From Gemmatimonas sp. (lineage in GTDB: Bacteria; Gemmatimonadota; Gemmatimonadetes; Gemmatimonadales; Gemmatimonadaceae): DNA of 64,000 nucleotides. The translations under genes and the position numbers were made by a program. The DNA lies in assembly GCA_011390935.1 (NCBI GenBank), contig JAABRL010000017.1:1-64000 (forward strand). Reading direction: 5' to 3'. Of this stretch, positions 61,655 through 64,000 are shown in pieces. Below the pieces are notes generated by a model, which was not told the origin of the DNA, made no database searches, and was given only the letters and a program-made list of their open reading frames with translations. Position 1 is the first letter of the stretch. Each line of letters begins with the position of its first letter.

Positions 61655-62392
61655 TCAGGTGGCCGGATCGGGGGTGTCGGCATAGATCACGAGGTCGCGG
61701 ACCTCGAGTACCGGCACTTCCGCGCCATCGACCAGCCACAGCTTGCTGCCCACGGGAACTTCAAGGCCGCGCTCATCGCGAACCCAGGCCGTGGATCGAC
61801 CGAGCCGCACGGCGTCCTCATCATCGCGGTGTGCGGCCGGGGTCAGCACGGGGAGCAGCACTTCGCCAAGCTCCATGTCGCGAACCGTTGGGCCCGTGGC
61901 GATGCGCGCCGGCATCCAGTGCAGGTCGCGAAGGCGCGACGGGGGATCCATGTGGATCGTGGCGAGATGCGCGAACGGCAGCCAGAGGTAGCGACCACCG
62001 GCAATGACTTCCAGGCGCGCGCCGAGTCGCGGATCGGCATCTTCGATTGACGAGAACGGCGTGCCGTTGAGCGTCCCACGGACGGGTGCGGGTGCCGGTG
62101 TCACGGGATAGTCGCCGGTGTCGAACATGTGCTCGCGCACCCGCTCGGCCTCGATGGCGGCCCGATAGAGGAGCGTACCCGCCTCCGCCTGCGTGCCCTT
62201 CGTGGCCAGAATGTCCAGTTGCTTGCGCGCGCGATCGTACTGACCGGCGAAGGCGAGCAGTTCGAAGAGGAAGACGCGTCGCTGCGTGTCGTCGGGGTGA
62301 TGGCGAAGCTCCACACCGAGCGCCTCGATCGCCCCGTCGAGCTGCCCGTCCGCGTACAGTTGTCGCGCGGACGGGAGGTGCGGGACCGTCAC
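61655..62392 (-). CDS. tagJ: TagJ/ImpE accessory protein of type VI secretion
   Basis: A 245-residue ImpE protein. The N-terminal TPR-like part reads ARQLYADGQLDGAIEALGVE followed by LRHHPDDTQRRVFLFELLAF; the C-terminal beta part has GGRYLWLPFAHLATIHMDPP with SRLRDLHWMPARIA, the ImpE signature. In some systems TagJ binds the TssB N-terminus beside ClpV. The start lies directly after the hcp stop (62393). Confidence 0.9.
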   Translation of the reverse strand: MTVPHLPSARQLYADGQLDGAIEALGVELRHHPDDTQRRVFLFELLAFAGQYDRARKQLDILATKGTQAEAGTLLYRAAIEAERVREHMFDTGDYPVTPAPAPVRGTLNGTPFSSIEDADPRLGARLEVIAGGRYLWLPFAHLATIHMDPPSRLRDLHWMPARIATGPTVRDMELGEVLLPVLTPAAHRDDEDAVRLGRSTAWVRDERGLEVPVGSKLWLVDGAEVPVLEVRDLVIYADTPDPAT

Positions 62393-62884
62393 TTACTTGT
62401 CGCTGACGGTGGTCAGATCCCACGCCGCCTGACCGGCCGCGGTGAGCTTGCCATCCTTGCCCTGCTTCTTGTACTCGATCTCCATCTTGGCGAACGCCAG
62501 GGAGAGCGACTCGGTGGGCGTGTCATCACCGCCTGAGCTGCCGCTGGTCTGCAGCGAATCGACCATGACATCGTGCAGCGTGTAGATCAGGAAGCTTTCC
62601 TGCGCGTCACCGGTCTGCTTGCGGAAGGTGATCTTCGCCTTCGGGATGTGGGTGCCTTTGCAGCAGGCCTGGAAGAGCGGCACGCTGGAGGTGTCGAGCT
62701 GCTTCATCATGTTGAAGCTGGAGATCTGCACCTTGCTGGCGGAGATGCCACCCGTGTTGGCCCCAACCGTCGTGGCAGCGCTGCAGCCCCAGCTGATCGA
62801 GAAGATGCCGATCTGCCCTTCGTGTCCCTTGGCGGTGGCTTCACCCTTGATGCCATCGAGCTCGAGATAGACGTCGTACGCCAT
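62393..62884 (-). CDS. hcp: Hcp tube protein
   Basis: The 163-residue ring subunit of the inner tube begins MAYDVYLELDGIKGEATAKG with HEGQIGIFSISWGCSA, and continues with KVQISSFNMMKQLDTSSVPL and KAKITFRKQTGDAQESFLIY, all typical Hcp1 blocks. GGAGG six bases before the ATG supports the start. It is expected to be highly expressed and secreted; the 187-base gap upstream may hold a separate promoter. Confidence 0.95.
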   Translation of the reverse strand: MAYDVYLELDGIKGEATAKGHEGQIGIFSISWGCSAATTVGANTGGISASKVQISSFNMMKQLDTSSVPLFQACCKGTHIPKAKITFRKQTGDAQESFLIYTLHDVMVDSLQTSGSSGGDDTPTESLSLAFAKMEIEYKKQGKDGKLTAAGQAAWDLTTVSDK

Positions 62885-63071
62885 GAACCGCCTCCATTGA
62901 ATTCGCCGCAGCGCGGCACGTTGTGCGGTTGGCAGGGCGCCATCCCGCGGGAACAGTGGTGGTGTGAGCCCGTGTGCATTCGGCTCGACTTGTAAAGCGA
63001 CGTGCGACCTGCGATCCGATCACCGACGAGCAAGCTCGCGCGAATCCGCCGGTGATCGGGTGACGCAGGGG

Positions 63072-64000
63072 CTACTTGGCCGGTGCTGGCAACTCAGCCA
63101 CCAGCCGCATGGAGACTGCCAGCTCGTCGAGCTGGAAGTGGGGCTTGAGGAACGCCACGGCGCGGTAGCACCCCGGCTTTCCTGGGACTTCGACCACGTC
63201 GATGCGTGCCTCGGAGAGCGGCCGCTTGGCCTTGATCGCCGAGGAGGCCGTCTCGACGGCGACGTAGTTCTGGATCCAGCGGTTGAGGAACGCGTCCACC
63301 TCATTGCGCGAGGTGTAGCCGCCGATCTTGTCGCGCATCATCACCTTGAGATAGTGCGCAAAGCGCGACGTGGCGAAGATGTACGGGAGCTGCGCGGAGA
63401 GACGGGCGCTGGCCGAGGCCTGCGGTGTGTCGTACACCTTGGGGCGCTGGCACGACTGCACACTGAAGAAGGCCGCGTTCGGTGTGCCCTTCTGATGTAC
63501 CAGCGGCGCAAAGCCCAGGTCGGCGAGCTCCTTCTCGCGACGATCCGTGATCTGCACTTCGGTGGGGCACTTCATGACGAGGTCGCCGGCGTCGGTGCGG
63601 AAGTTGTGCACCGGCAGCCCTTCCACGAGACCGCCACTCTCCACGCCGCGGATGCTCGCGCACCAGCCGTACAGCGCGAACGCCTTGTTGATGTTGGCGG
63701 CCATGGCGAAGGCCGCGTTGCCCCACAGGTAGTTCTCGTGCACGCTGCCATCCACGCGCTCTTCGTAGTTGAAGGCCTCGATGGGCACCGTCGTGCTGCC
63801 GTAGGGCTCGCGCATGAGCACGCGCGGGGCGGTGAGCGCCACATAGCGCGAGTCTTCCGTGTTGCGGAAGGCCTTCCACTTCGCGTATTCGGTGCTGTCG
63901 AAGATCTTGCCCAGATCACGCGGCGAATCCAGCTCGGTGAAGCTCTCGAGGTTGAACATGCTGTTCGACGCCGCCGAGATGAACGGCGCGTGCGCGGCCG
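63072..64000 (-). CDS. tssC: TssC sheath subunit, C-terminal part (cut by window end)
   Basis: The frame runs off the right edge, so the N-terminal third is missing; an internal ATG at 63959 is not the start, since HAPFISAASNSMFNLESFTE reads straight through it. The remaining 309 residues hold the large sheath subunit core: EYAKWKAFRNTEDSRYVALT, APRVLMREPYG, YLWGNAAFAMAANINKAFAL and the C-terminal RLVAELP strand that locks neighbouring subunits. tssB is expected just upstream, outside the window. Confidence 0.93.
   Translation of the reverse strand, partial: AAHAPFISAASNSMFNLESFTELDSPRDLGKIFDSTEYAKWKAFRNTEDSRYVALTAPRVLMREPYGSTTVPIEAFNYEERVDGSVHENYLWGNAAFAMAANINKAFALYGWCASIRGVESGGLVEGLPVHNFRTDAGDLVMKCPTEVQITDRREKELADLGFAPLVHQKGTPNAAFFSVQSCQRPKVYDTPQASASARLSAQLPYIFATSRFAHYLKVMMRDKIGGYTSRNEVDAFLNRWIQNYVAVETASSAIKAKRPLSEARIDVVEVPGKPGCYRAVAFLKPHFQLDELAVSMRLVAELPAPAK

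Noticed and set aside
1-64000. CRISPR array
   Set aside because: The only regularly spaced repeats are the two HipB operator arrays, whose units are 16-18 bp palindromes directly before hipB genes without spacer-like unique segments or cas genes.

Overview
The window is GC-rich DNA of an environmental bacterium, most likely a member of the Gemmatimonadota. That placement is inferred from the mixture of gene families: a BTAD-type activator with a membrane anchor and TPR tail, a Ser/Thr kinase fused to an ATPase, a TIGR02999-like ECF sigma factor, a TonB-dependent receptor with a carboxypeptidase-regulatory N-terminal domain, several lipoproteins, an M1 peptidase followed by a DUF6702-like protein, and a B12-dependent ribonucleotide reductase. 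No rRNA is present to confirm it.

The left edge (1-1.4 kb) is accessory DNA. A partial nucleotidyltransferase-like gene is followed by the 3' 45 bases of a tRNA-Phe gene (anticodon loop to CCA), which looks like an attachment-site remnant, and then a frame-broken IS256-type transposase relic. From 1.8 to 16.9 kb lie mostly chromosomal genes: an alpha/beta-hydrolase lipoprotein, a lipoprotein-SDR-YdeI operon, a cupin protein, a kinase-ATPase, an ECF sigma factor, a LuxR-type protein, a Rieske/VIT1 pair, a MetOD1/hybrid histidine kinase pair, and a frameshifted membrane metallophosphoesterase divergent from a TetR regulator.

The most unusual stretch is 17.5-24.4 kb. A hipB-hipA toxin-antitoxin pair is followed without any intergenic space by DUF4129, membrane protein, MoxR ATPase, DUF58 and membrane protein genes. 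All six junctions are 4-nt GTGA/ATGA overlaps. The chain sits behind six copies of a 16-bp palindrome and ends on a second, differently sequenced operator array (18-bp palindromes, 27-bp period). That array drives a second hipB, behind which only a collapsed hipA remnant survives. A MATE transporter gene interrupted by an in-frame amber codon follows.

From 25.7 to 50.2 kb are a BTAD activator, a secreted HExxH protein, a TPR protein with a cysteine tail, an amidohydrolase, and a cobalamin riboswitch ahead of class II ribonucleotide reductase. Next come a HupE-like protein, an M1 peptidase, a tandem-cupin lipoprotein, an ArsR regulator with a histidine-rich metal-binding protein, a three-gene ABC-2 exporter behind a Fur-like palindrome, and a TonB receptor with a lipoprotein.

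From 50.3 kb to the right edge, all on the minus strand, is a type VI secretion cluster in transcription order tssC (cut by the window end), hcp, tagJ/impE, tssA, tssE, tssF, tssG, clpV, vgrG, an uncharacterised gene and a PAAR gene. A perfect 14-bp hairpin separates it from the TonB/lipoprotein genes.
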